From assembly GCA_021823625.1 (NCBI GenBank), contig JAKANS010000055.1, positions 1-34,566 on the forward strand: a stretch of DNA of 34,566 nt, read 5' to 3'. Below, piece after piece: positions 15,085-22,929 of this stretch (position 1 is its first letter; each line of letters opens with the position of its first letter). The notes beneath the pieces are model-generated. The model searched no databases. It saw nothing but the letters and a program-made list of their open reading frames with translations, and had not been told where the DNA came from. The stretch comes from a bacterium (GTDB lineage: Bacteria; Verrucomicrobiota; Verrucomicrobiia; Limisphaerales; J093). The translations under genes and the position numbers were made by a program.

Positions 15085-15110
15085 GCGCCTTCCGGTCAAA
15101 CCGGATTACG

Positions 15111-18100
15111 ATGGACTACAAGAACACGTTGAACCTGCCGCGCACGGACTTCGCGATGAAGGCCGACTTGGTGAAGCGCGAGCCGGCCCGCCTCGCCCAG
15201 TGGGAGGCCACCCGGCTTTACGAGCGTATCCAGGCCGCCCGCGACGGCGCGCCCACCTTCGTCCTCCACGACGGCCCGCCGTTCGCCAACGGCGAAATTC
15301 ACCTGGGCCACGTGCTCAACAAGATTCTCAAGGACATCGTCATCAAGCACAAAACGCTTCGTGGCTTCCGCGCGCCGTACGTGCCCGGCTGGGACTGCCA
15401 CGGGCTGCCGATCGAGTTCAAGGTCACGCAAGAAATGCGGAATGAGAAGCCGTCGGAGAGGGGGGAGAAGATGCCAGATACCGGATCCCAGATTCCGGCA
15501 TCCGGCATCCGGCATCCGGCATCCGATTTGTCTCCCGCCGCCATCCGCAATGCCTGCGCCGCCTACGCCCGCAAGTTCATCGCCATCCAGCGCGACCAGT
15601 TCAAGCGCCTGGGCGTGCTTGGCGATTGGGACAACCCATATCTCACACTGACCAAGGAGTACGAGGCCGAGGAGTTGCGGCTCTTCGCCAACATCGTCGA
15701 GAAAGGCTTCGTCTATCGCGGCAAAAAGCCGGTCTATTGGAGCATCCCGTGCCGGACGGCGCTGGCCGAGGCGGAGGTCGAATACCAGGACCACGTCAGC
15801 CAGAGTATCTTCGTGAAGTTCCCGGTGCTCGGCCACGCGAACACGTTCATCCTGATCTGGACCACCACGCCTTGGACACTCCCCGCCAACCTCGCCGTGG
15901 CCTACAATTCCAGGTTCAGCTACTCGCTCGTGCGGGTGCCGTTGGACCCGGACGGCGAGCGCAGCGAAGACTACATCGTTTCGACGATGCTGCTGGGCAC
16001 GGTGGCGGCGAAGTGCGGCTGGCAGAATTACCAGATCGACCGCAGTCTCGAAGCCGGACACCTAAGCCAGATCGAATACCAACACCCGTTCTGTGCCCGT
16101 ACCGGCCGACTGTTCGCCGGCGATGACTTCGTGACCAACGACACCGGCACCGGCTTCGTTCACATCGCGCCGGGCCACGGCCTGGAAGACTACGGGCTCG
16201 GCCTCCGCCAGGGCTTGCCAATCTACTCGCCAGTGAACGATGACGGGCGGTTCGCCTACACGGACGACCTGCCGCGCGAAAGGCAAATGCCGGCTGAGTT
16301 GATCGGCAAGTCGATCCTGGAAAAGCACGGCAAGAGCGAGGCGAACGAGGCCGTGCTCCACGAATTGCGTACCCGCCAGGCGCTGCTCCACCAGGAGAAT
16401 TACCGCCACAGCTACCCGCATTGCTGGCGCAGCAAGACGCCGGTGATCTTCCGCGCGATGGACCAGTGGTTCGTGAAGATTGATCAGGAATTGGATGCCA
16501 GAAGCCAGATGCCGGATCCCCGAGCCGGCCATCCGGCACCCGACATCCGGCATCCGGCACCCGGCATCGAGCATTCGACACCCGCCAAGTCTTTCCGCCA
16601 ACTCGCCATTGCGGAAATCGATCACGTGACTTGGATCCCCGATTGGGGCATCAACCGCATCAAGGGCGCCGTCGAATCGCGCCCCGACTGGTGTATCTCG
16701 CGCCAGCGTTCCTGGGGCGTGCCTTTGCCGGCGTTCTACGACGCCGCGGGCCAGCCAATCCTCGACGCCCGCGTCGTGCGCAAGGTTGCGGACTTGGTCG
16801 AACAACACGGGTCGAATATCTGGTTCGAGAAGACGGCGGCGGAACTCTGGACGCTCGTGCGGCCCGCGGATTGGTCTGGGCCAGAGGCAACGGCCAAGTC
16901 CGCCGACACGCTGGACGTGTGGATCGACTCCGGTTCGAGCAGCCACGCGGTGACCCAGCGGCGCGCCGAGTTGCGAGGCTCCGGCTCCAATGCGGACGGC
17001 CGGCTGCCGTTCCAAGCCGACCTTTACCTCGAGGGCTCCGACCAGCATCGCGGCTGGTTTCAGTCGTCGCTGCTGCTCGCACTGGCGGGCAGCGGCGCGG
17101 CGCCGTTCAAGACCGTGCTCACGCACGGCTTTGTGGTGAACGACGCGGGCGAGAAGGAGGCCAAGAGCCGCGGCTCGAAGTCAGCCACGCTGTGGGTGAA
17201 CGACTTTGGCGCGGACGTGCTCCGGCTCTGGGTGGCCAGCCAGGATTACCGCGGCGACATGGTCCTCAGCGAAGCGCGGATGCTCAAGGTGGCCGAGGCC
17301 TATCGCCTGTTGCGCAACACGCTCCGATACCAACTCTCGAACCTGTACGACTTCGACCCCGCGAAGCACGCAGTCCCTGACGACCAGTTGACCGGTTTGG
17401 ACCGCTGGATACTCAGTGAGTTCGCACGACTGGAGGCCGACGTCGCGCGGGCTTACGACACGTGCGAGTTCCACCTTGTTTATCAAAAGCTCAGCCAGTT
17501 CGCGGCCGTGGAGCTTTCCTCAGTGTACCACGACGTGGTGAAGGATCGGCTCTACACCGACCCGGTGAATTCACCACGCCGACGCTCCACCCAGACGGCG
17601 TTGCACCGCATGGTGGTCAGCCTCTGCCAGATGCTTTCGCCGATCCTGGCTTTCACGGCTGATGAAGCGTGGGAGTTCATTCCCGGAAAGCCGGCGGACT
17701 CGGTGCATTTGTCGAGTTGGCAGCCACAAGGATTCAACCTTACCGAAGGCGAGCGCGAGTCTTGGAGCAAGTTGTTTTCTCTTCGTCGCAAGGCCTTGGG
17801 CGAGCTGGAAGCGGCGCGCCAAACCAAATCCATCGGGAAAGCGCTCGAAGCAAAGGCCACACTCCAGGGCACATGCGAAATACTCGGGCCATTTCGCAAC
17901 CACTCCGAAGTGTTGCGCGAGCTGTTGAACGTTTCACAACTGGATTTTGAAGCGCACGCCGATGCCGCTTCTTCGCCGGGCGACTCGAGCCCTGCTGACT
18001 TGTTCGCGGAGGATGTTGTCGTGCGTGTGGACAAAGCCGACGGTCAGAAATGCGAGCGCTGCTGGCATTGGGAAACTACAGTCGGCCAGAATGCGCAGCA

Positions 18101-18170
18101 CCCGACGCTGTGCGCCCGTTGCGTGGCCGCGGTGAGCGAACAAGCCAAGGAGTCTGCCGCGGATGCCTGA
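15111..18170 (+). CDS. ileS: Isoleucyl-tRNA synthetase with repeat-encoded insertions
   Basis: A 1019-residue class I synthetase that charges tRNA-Ile, longer than the usual 930-950. The HIGH motif is HLGH (64-67, in NGEIHLGHVLNK), followed by PGWDCHGLPIE. The CP1 editing domain includes TTPWTLPANLAVA. The catalytic core resumes at RPDWCISRQRSWGVPLP. The anticodon-binding helical domain follows, then a C-terminal zinc finger (C981, C984, C1001, C1004). Two oddities stand out. The KMSKS loop reads KEAKS (682-686). Residues about 120-139 and 462-491 are encoded by 7-bp tandem repeats and have no counterpart in normal IleRS. The start is ATG 15111 (MDYKNTLNLPRTDFAMK); an upstream in-frame ATG at 14979 lies in repeat-like DNA. 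The stop overlaps the HD-domain gene by 8 bp. Confidence 0.95.
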   Translation: MDYKNTLNLPRTDFAMKADLVKREPARLAQWEATRLYERIQAARDGAPTFVLHDGPPFANGEIHLGHVLNKILKDIVIKHKTLRGFRAPYVPGWDCHGLPIEFKVTQEMRNEKPSERGEKMPDTGSQIPASGIRHPASDLSPAAIRNACAAYARKFIAIQRDQFKRLGVLGDWDNPYLTLTKEYEAEELRLFANIVEKGFVYRGKKPVYWSIPCRTALAEAEVEYQDHVSQSIFVKFPVLGHANTFILIWTTTPWTLPANLAVAYNSRFSYSLVRVPLDPDGERSEDYIVSTMLLGTVAAKCGWQNYQIDRSLEAGHLSQIEYQHPFCARTGRLFAGDDFVTNDTGTGFVHIAPGHGLEDYGLGLRQGLPIYSPVNDDGRFAYTDDLPRERQMPAELIGKSILEKHGKSEANEAVLHELRTRQALLHQENYRHSYPHCWRSKTPVIFRAMDQWFVKIDQELDARSQMPDPRAGHPAPDIRHPAPGIEHSTPAKSFRQLAIAEIDHVTWIPDWGINRIKGAVESRPDWCISRQRSWGVPLPAFYDAAGQPILDARVVRKVADLVEQHGSNIWFEKTAAELWTLVRPADWSGPEATAKSADTLDVWIDSGSSSHAVTQRRAELRGSGSNADGRLPFQADLYLEGSDQHRGWFQSSLLLALAGSGAAPFKTVLTHGFVVNDAGEKEAKSRGSKSATLWVNDFGADVLRLWVASQDYRGDMVLSEARMLKVAEAYRLLRNTLRYQLSNLYDFDPAKHAVPDDQLTGLDRWILSEFARLEADVARAYDTCEFHLVYQKLSQFAAVELSSVYHDVVKDRLYTDPVNSPRRRSTQTALHRMVVSLCQMLSPILAFTADEAWEFIPGKPADSVHLSSWQPQGFNLTEGERESWSKLFSLRRKALGELEAARQTKSIGKALEAKATLQGTCEILGPFRNHSEVLRELLNVSQLDFEAHADAASSPGDSSPADLFAEDVVVRVDKADGQKCERCWHWETTVGQNAQHPTLCARCVAAVSEQAKESAADA
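15470..15525 (+). repeat. Heptanucleotide repeat array 1, inside ileS
   Basis: Eight consecutive 7-bp units: GATGCCA, GATACCG, GATCCCA, GATTCCG, then GCATCCG four times. The left units (GATNCC) are close to the reverse complement of the right units, so the array can fold as an imperfect hairpin. It encodes MPDTGSQIPASGIRHPAS in the ileS frame. Confidence 0.9.
16494..16584 (+). repeat. Heptanucleotide repeat array 2, inside ileS
   Basis: Thirteen 7-bp units that go from GATGCCA/GATGCCG on the left to GCATCCG/GCACCCG on the right. The family and left-right polarity are the same as in array 1. It encodes RSQMPDPRAGHPAPDIRHPA and following residues, in the same phase as array 1 (shared MPD and IRHPA). 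Confidence 0.9.
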
Positions 18171-18786
18171 GCCTGTGTCGCCTCCAGCCGGTTGGCGCGC
18201 CGCGCTGATCGAGTACATCCGCGACCAGGCCCGGCCGGTGGACAAGTTCAGTCACCAACCTCGGCTCTACCGGCTCGCGCGGGAACTCGCGGTCGAATTG
18301 CCGGGCGACGACGATGTGCTGTTCGCCGCCGCCTGGCTCCACGACCTCGGCGTCTTCGTCGGCCATCGCCCGGAAGATCCGGAAGCGCTCGCGCGCTGGG
18401 ACAATGTCGCCTCCGCGATGCACAGCGCGCCGGAGGTGCTGACACCGCTTGGATTTCCGCTCGCGAAGATTCCCGCGGTGGTCGAGGCGATCCGTGCGCA
18501 CCTGGTCAGTTCGACGCCCACGACGCCGGAAGGCATCGTCCTCCGCGATGCGGACATCCTCGAACAGCTCGGCGCCGTGGGCATTTTGCGCACGGTCAGC
18601 AAGGTCGGGCGCGACACGCGGTTCCCCACGTTCGCGGAAGTCCTTCAAGTTTTGGGCCGGAATCTTGAAACGCTGCCGGGCCAGTTGCGTTTGGCCAGGG
18701 CGCGAGCGCTCGCCGAGCCGCGCGTCAGGACTTTGCGGCAATTCTTCGAGGCGGCGACGAGCGAGGGGAATTCGATTCCGTGGTGA
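18163..18786 (+). CDS. HD-domain phosphohydrolase-like protein
   Basis: A 207-residue metal-dependent HD-superfamily protein. The likely metal ligands are H31 (FSHQPRLYRLA), H60-D61 (AAWLHDLGVF) and D129 or D131 (LRDADILEQLG), in the usual H...HD...D order. Such proteins hydrolyse phosphomonoesters or nucleotides; the exact substrate is not evident. The ATG lies inside the last codons of ileS (8-bp overlap), so expression is coupled to the synthetase. Two-gene coupling with a tRNA synthetase suggests a housekeeping or nucleotide clean-up role, but this is inference. The gene converges on the OB-fold gene at 18820 with no clear terminator in the 33-bp gap. Confidence 0.85.
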   Translation: MPEPVSPPAGWRAALIEYIRDQARPVDKFSHQPRLYRLARELAVELPGDDDVLFAAAWLHDLGVFVGHRPEDPEALARWDNVASAMHSAPEVLTPLGFPLAKIPAVVEAIRAHLVSSTPTTPEGIVLRDADILEQLGAVGILRTVSKVGRDTRFPTFAEVLQVLGRNLETLPGQLRLARARALAEPRVRTLRQFFEAATSEGNSIPW

Positions 18787-18819
18787 ACCGACAGTGTTTG
18801 CCCGAGCCGGCGAAAGACT

Positions 18820-19593
18820 TCACTTCACGAGCCGGCAGCCGTTGAAAACGATGTCGCCGTCTTTCAACCCGGCGCATTTGCCTTCGATGACGACCGGTTG
18901 GCCCACTTCGAGCAGATCGACTTCGCTGCCGCCCTCGAACCGGGCGGTCAGCTTGCGCGCGTCCTGCCGGGTGAAGACGGTCCGGTACTGATCGATGTAA
19001 TTGAACCGGCATTTCACGGTCAGGCCGCGGTCGGGTGACGCCAGCAGCACGCTGAAGTTGCGGGTGACCAGGCCGGTGCTGAACCGCTCCACCTCGCCTT
19101 TCACGCGAAAGGTCTGTTTGTCGTAGCGTTTCGCCGCGGCCACCGGATCGGCGGCAAAGTGGCCCGCCAACTCGTCGGCCTCGACCTCGGCGCCTTTCCC
19201 GAGCGGCGGCAGTTCGCTCATCGGTCGGACCGGTTTCAATTCGCGCGCCGGCGGCGAGGCTGATTTGGGGGCAAGCTCCTGTTGCCTGCGCAGACGCTCG
19301 TTTTCCTTTTTGAGCCTCTCCAGTTCCTTTTGCGCCTTCTTCTGGTCGGTCTCGCGCTGTTGACGATCTTTCTTCTCGTTTTCCTGGCGCAGGCGCTCGT
19401 TGTCGGCCTTGACCTTCTGGAGTTCCTTCTCTGCTTGCTCAAGTTGCCGTTTGAGCCGCTCGACCTCGTCGCTCTTCTGTTGCACGGCGCTGTCAACGCC
19501 GGCGGCCGGTGCGGCTTGGGCGGAGATCCGGGGAGTGGAAAAGATGCCCATGCCGGCGGCCGTGATGAGAGATGCCAGGAGTTTCGTGCGCAT
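18820..19593 (-). CDS. Secreted coiled-coil protein with OB-fold-like (tRNA_anti-like) domain
   Basis: 257 residues. A signal peptide (MRTKLLASLITAAGMGIFST, cleaved near ISAQA) is followed by a highly charged coiled coil at about 35-108 (KSDEVERLKRQLEQAEKELQ and onward). A short Pro-rich linker leads to a C-terminal domain of about 120 residues. That domain has HFAADPVAAAKRYDKQTFRV, KGEVERF, TVKCRF and VVIEGKCAGLKDGDIVFNGC, the pattern of the secreted tRNA_anti-like OB-fold family (PF12869), whose function is unknown. The family name does not imply tRNA binding. The protein is probably periplasmic. It lies 77 bp downstream of the flavoprotein gene on the same strand. Confidence 0.8.
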   Translation of the reverse strand: MRTKLLASLITAAGMGIFSTPRISAQAAPAAGVDSAVQQKSDEVERLKRQLEQAEKELQKVKADNERLRQENEKKDRQQRETDQKKAQKELERLKKENERLRRQQELAPKSASPPARELKPVRPMSELPPLGKGAEVEADELAGHFAADPVAAAKRYDKQTFRVKGEVERFSTGLVTRNFSVLLASPDRGLTVKCRFNYIDQYRTVFTRQDARKLTARFEGGSEVDLLEVGQPVVIEGKCAGLKDGDIVFNGCRLVK

Positions 19594-19670
19594 AGATCGG
19601 CGCCAGTCGAACGACGGGAGCGGAGAGCGTCAAGCGCGAAGGCGGTCAGCACCGAGCCTTTCGTCGCGCC

Positions 19671-20945
19671 TCAATCCAGCCCCGCCGCAAGTGCCTGCCC
19701 GGCGATCCAGCCGGTGGTCCACGCGGCCTGGAAATTGAAGCCGCCCGTGACTCCGTCGATGTCCAGCAGTTCGCCGGCAAAATACAGGCCGGGGCAACTT
19801 CGGCTGGCCATCGTCCGGAAATCCACCTCGCCGAGCCGCACCCCGCCACAGGTCACGAATTCGTCGCGGTTCAGGCTCTTGCCCACGACCGGCAGTTCGG
19901 TGCGCGTGAGCTGCCGGACGAGTTGCTGTTGTGCGGACCGCGAAAGTCCGGCCCAGCGTTGGTCGGGCGAGAGCCCGGCAGCGAGGATCAACTGCTCCCA
20001 AAGTCGCGCCGGCAGGCCGACACCCGGCGTGTTTACCACGCACCGCGCGCCGTTGGTCTGGCGGCGGGTGGCGAACTCCGCCATCCACGCCGCGGCATCG
20101 TACGTCGGCACCCAATCGACTTGCAGCGGAAAGCGATAGTCCAGGTCATGCAGAATCCGCGCGCCCCAGGCGGAGAGTCTCAAGATGGCGGGGCCGCTCA
20201 CGCCCCAGTGAGTGAAGAGCAACGGCCCGCGCTTGCGCAAACGGGTTCCCGGCACGCCTACCTCGACCGCTTCCACCGAAACGCCCGCCAACGCGCGCAG
20301 CCACGGCAGGTCGATGTTGAAGGCGAACAAGGAAGGCACCGGCGGCACCAGCGTGTGGCCGAGCATTTCGGCCAGCCGTCCGGCGGCGGGCGCGCGGCAT
20401 CCGCCGGTGGCCAGCAGCACCCTGTCGCAGACCAGCGTTTCGCCGCGCGGCAAATTCAGGGCGAACCGGCCGTCCTCGCCGCGCACGACCCCATCGACGC
20501 CGGTGTTCGACCGCAGCCCCACGCCGGCCTGGCGCGCGGCGGTGAGCAGGCATTCAACAATGGTTCGCGAGGAATCGGTCACGGGAAACATCCGGCCGTC
20601 GCGCTCAGTCTTGAGCGACACACCGCGGGCGCCGAACCAGGCCACGGTATCGCGCGGCTGAAAACGCTGGAACGGCCCGATCAAGGCCCGGCCGCCGCGC
20701 GGATAGCGCTCCGCGAGTTCGCGCGGATCGAAACAGGCGTGCGTGACGTTGCAGCGTCCGCCGCCGGAGATGCGCACCTTGGCGAGAAACTCGGGGCCCT
20801 TTTCGAGCACGACAATCCGCCGACCCGGCGCGGCTTCGGCGCAGGCAATGGCGGCAAAGAGTCCGGCCGCGCCACCGCCGACCACGACCACGTTAAAGTC
20901 GGTCGCCAGCCGGGGAGTCGGCGAGCTGGATCCCGGTGCACTCAC
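19671..20945 (-). CDS. HI0933/YhiN-family FAD-dependent oxidoreductase
   Basis: A 424-residue flavoprotein. The FAD-binding motif VVVVGGGAAGLFAAIA is near residues 19-34. The family marker KVRISGGGRCNVTHA, the internal FTHWGVSGPAILRLSAW and the C-terminal GELLDIDGVTGGFNFQAAW, which also contacts FAD, are all present. The biochemical role of the HI0933 family is not firmly established. The start is GTG at 20945, overlapping the TGA of the ABC-F gene (GTGA), which indicates translational coupling. No ATG before the FAD motif gives a better start. Length and motif order are normal. Confidence 0.92.
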   Translation of the reverse strand: MSAPGSSSPTPRLATDFNVVVVGGGAAGLFAAIACAEAAPGRRIVVLEKGPEFLAKVRISGGGRCNVTHACFDPRELAERYPRGGRALIGPFQRFQPRDTVAWFGARGVSLKTERDGRMFPVTDSSRTIVECLLTAARQAGVGLRSNTGVDGVVRGEDGRFALNLPRGETLVCDRVLLATGGCRAPAAGRLAEMLGHTLVPPVPSLFAFNIDLPWLRALAGVSVEAVEVGVPGTRLRKRGPLLFTHWGVSGPAILRLSAWGARILHDLDYRFPLQVDWVPTYDAAAWMAEFATRRQTNGARCVVNTPGVGLPARLWEQLILAAGLSPDQRWAGLSRSAQQQLVRQLTRTELPVVGKSLNRDEFVTCGGVRLGEVDFRTMASRSCPGLYFAGELLDIDGVTGGFNFQAAWTTGWIAGQALAAGLD

Positions 20946-22831
20946 GCGGATTTGCCCACCGCGTCCAATTCCTGCCAGCGGTGGTAGAGTCGGGCCACCT
21001 CCGTGCGCGCAGTCTCCAGATCGGCAACCAGGCGCGGCGACTCCACGGCCCGCGTGGCGAAGAACGCGGGATCGTTCAGGATCGACTCGAGCTCAGCCAC
21101 CCGCGCTTCAGCGGTGACGATCGCCGACTCGATGCCCTCGAGTTCGCGGAGTTCCTTGAACGTGAGCTTGCGGGGCCGGGCGGGTTTTGCCGGTGCGGTG
21201 GCTTCGTTTCCGTTTCCGGCGGGTCGCAAGCGAACGGCCAGCGCAGCGTCACGCGTGTCGCGTTCCTGCTTCTTTTCGAGGTAATAGGAGTAATTGCCCG
21301 GCTGGAGGAAAACGCCGTTCGCCTCGAAGGCCACGATCTGGTCGCAGATGCGGTCGAGGAAGTAGCGGTCGTGGCTGACGACGAGCACCGTGCCATCGAA
21401 GCTGGCGAGGGCTTCTTCGAGCATCCGCAGGCTGGGCAGGTCGAGGTCGTTGGTGGGCTCGTCCAGGACCAGCACGTTGCCGCCGCGCTTGAGGACCTTC
21501 GCCAGCATCAGCCGGGCGCGTTCGCCGCCGGAGAGCTTGCCGACCGGCTCGCGGACCCGTTCCTCGGCAAAGAGAAATCGCCGCAAATAAGTGCGCACGC
21601 TCAGGTGCTCCTCGCCGAACCGGACCGTTTCGCCGCCGTCGGCGATTTCGGCCATCACGGTCTTCGTGTCGTCGAGCTGCATCCGCGCCTGGTCGATGTA
21701 ATTGAACGCCACCTGGCGGCCGATCGTGACCGTGCCTTCGTCCGGCGGGCGCTCGCCCAGGCAAAGGCGGAGCAGCGTGGTTTTGCCCACGCCGTTGCGG
21801 CCCACCACGCCCGTGCATTGACCGGGCTTCAGCGACAGGGTCAGGCCGCGGAAAAGCCAGCGGGCCGCCGGACCGTCGCCCACCTGCGCGCCTGCCTGGA
21901 TCAACTCCACCGCCGTGTTTCCCAGTTCCGGTGCGCGCGGAATCAGCAGATCCATCTCGCGCTCCTCGGGCGGCGCTTCGAGACCGGCGACCGCGTAAAA
22001 GGTGTCCAGGCGGTGCCGGGGCTTGGAGCGTTGGGCGCGCACGCCGGACCGCACCCAGGCGAGTTCCTCGCGGAGGAACCGCTGGCGGCGGCGCTCGGAC
22101 TGCTCGGCGATCTGGTCGCGAATCGCCTTCGACTCCAGGTAGGCGGTGTAGTTGCCGGGATGCGAGAAGCAGCGGCCGTCGGCGAGTTCGACGATACGCG
22201 TCGCGATCGTGTCCAGAAAGTAGCGGTCATGAGTCACGAAGATCACCGCGCCGGCGAAGGTGCGCAGAAAATCCTCCAGCCAGCGGATCGACTCGGCGTC
22301 GAGGTGGTTGGTCGGTTCGTCCAGGAGCAGCAGATCGGGTTGGGCGACCAACGCGCGGCAGAGGGCCACGCGACGTTTCTCGCCGCCGGACAGCGGTCCA
22401 ACCATTCGGTCCAGCGGCGGCGCGTCCAGTGCGGAAGCCTCGGCGGCAATGCGCGTCTGGAGGTTCCAGCCGTCGGCGGCTTCGATGCGGTGGTGCAGTT
22501 CGGCCAGTTCGGATTCGCTGCCCCGGCCGGTTTCGTAGCGTTGCAGCCAATCCAGGAGGTCCGCCGCTCCCGCCTGGATGTTCTCGCGTACCGTGCGCGC
22601 GCCATCCAACTCGAATTCCTGCGGGAGGTAACCGACGCGGAGTCCGCGCCGACGCGTCACTTCGCCGGCATCGGGTTGTTCCTCGCCGCTCAAGATCCGC
22701 AGCAAGGTGGTCTTGCCGCAACCGTTGCGGCCGACCAGGCCGACCTTCTCGCCCGCCTCGACCGCGAGCGTCGCGCCAGCGAGCAACCGCTGGTAGCCGA
22801 AGGTCAGGCGCACTTCACTGGCACATAACAT
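20942..22831 (-). CDS. ABC-F family ATPase (Uup-like)
   Basis: A 629-residue soluble protein with two ABC domains and no membrane segments. Domain 1 has Walker A GRNGCGKTT (near 36), signature LSGGEKRRVALC and Walker B LLLLDEPTNHLD. Domain 2 has GRNGVGKTT, LSGGERARLMLA and VLVLDEPTNDLD. A basic inter-domain linker (FLREELAWVRSGVRAQRSKP) is typical of ABC-F factors that act on the ribosome or its assembly. The C-terminal 90 residues form a predicted coiled coil (KLTFKELRELEGIESAI), as in Uup. ATG 22831 is preferred over the adjacent GTG. A housekeeping translation role is more likely than antibiotic resistance, though that cannot be excluded from sequence. Confidence 0.93.
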   Translation of the reverse strand: MLCASEVRLTFGYQRLLAGATLAVEAGEKVGLVGRNGCGKTTLLRILSGEEQPDAGEVTRRRGLRVGYLPQEFELDGARTVRENIQAGAADLLDWLQRYETGRGSESELAELHHRIEAADGWNLQTRIAAEASALDAPPLDRMVGPLSGGEKRRVALCRALVAQPDLLLLDEPTNHLDAESIRWLEDFLRTFAGAVIFVTHDRYFLDTIATRIVELADGRCFSHPGNYTAYLESKAIRDQIAEQSERRRQRFLREELAWVRSGVRAQRSKPRHRLDTFYAVAGLEAPPEEREMDLLIPRAPELGNTAVELIQAGAQVGDGPAARWLFRGLTLSLKPGQCTGVVGRNGVGKTTLLRLCLGERPPDEGTVTIGRQVAFNYIDQARMQLDDTKTVMAEIADGGETVRFGEEHLSVRTYLRRFLFAEERVREPVGKLSGGERARLMLAKVLKRGGNVLVLDEPTNDLDLPSLRMLEEALASFDGTVLVVSHDRYFLDRICDQIVAFEANGVFLQPGNYSYYLEKKQERDTRDAALAVRLRPAGNGNEATAPAKPARPRKLTFKELRELEGIESAIVTAEARVAELESILNDPAFFATRAVESPRLVADLETARTEVARLYHRWQELDAVGKSA

Positions 22832-22929
22832 CACGCGCCAGAGTCAACGCGGGCCACGCCCGAAAGGAAAGGTGCGTGTGCGGGGCCAACCCCACCTGCG
22901 TGCCCGCGATCATTCCGCCGCGCCCGCGC

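Larger units (their letters stand above)
14754..15110. repeat. Divergent intergenic region between the coiled-coil gene and ileS
   Basis: 357 bp without a gene. It holds a stem-loop CCAGGCT/AGCCTGG with a 5-base loop at 14997-15015, inside a stretch that looks like a decayed interspersed repeat (about 14930-15060). It also holds a sigma-54-like site and the ileS promoter candidate, listed separately. I looked for a T-box leader and found no convincing one. Confidence 0.5.

Noticed and set aside
15470..15525. Possible CRISPR or transposon end
   Set aside because: The units are 7 bp with no spacers, no target duplication and no transposase nearby; a tandem heptamer array explains it.
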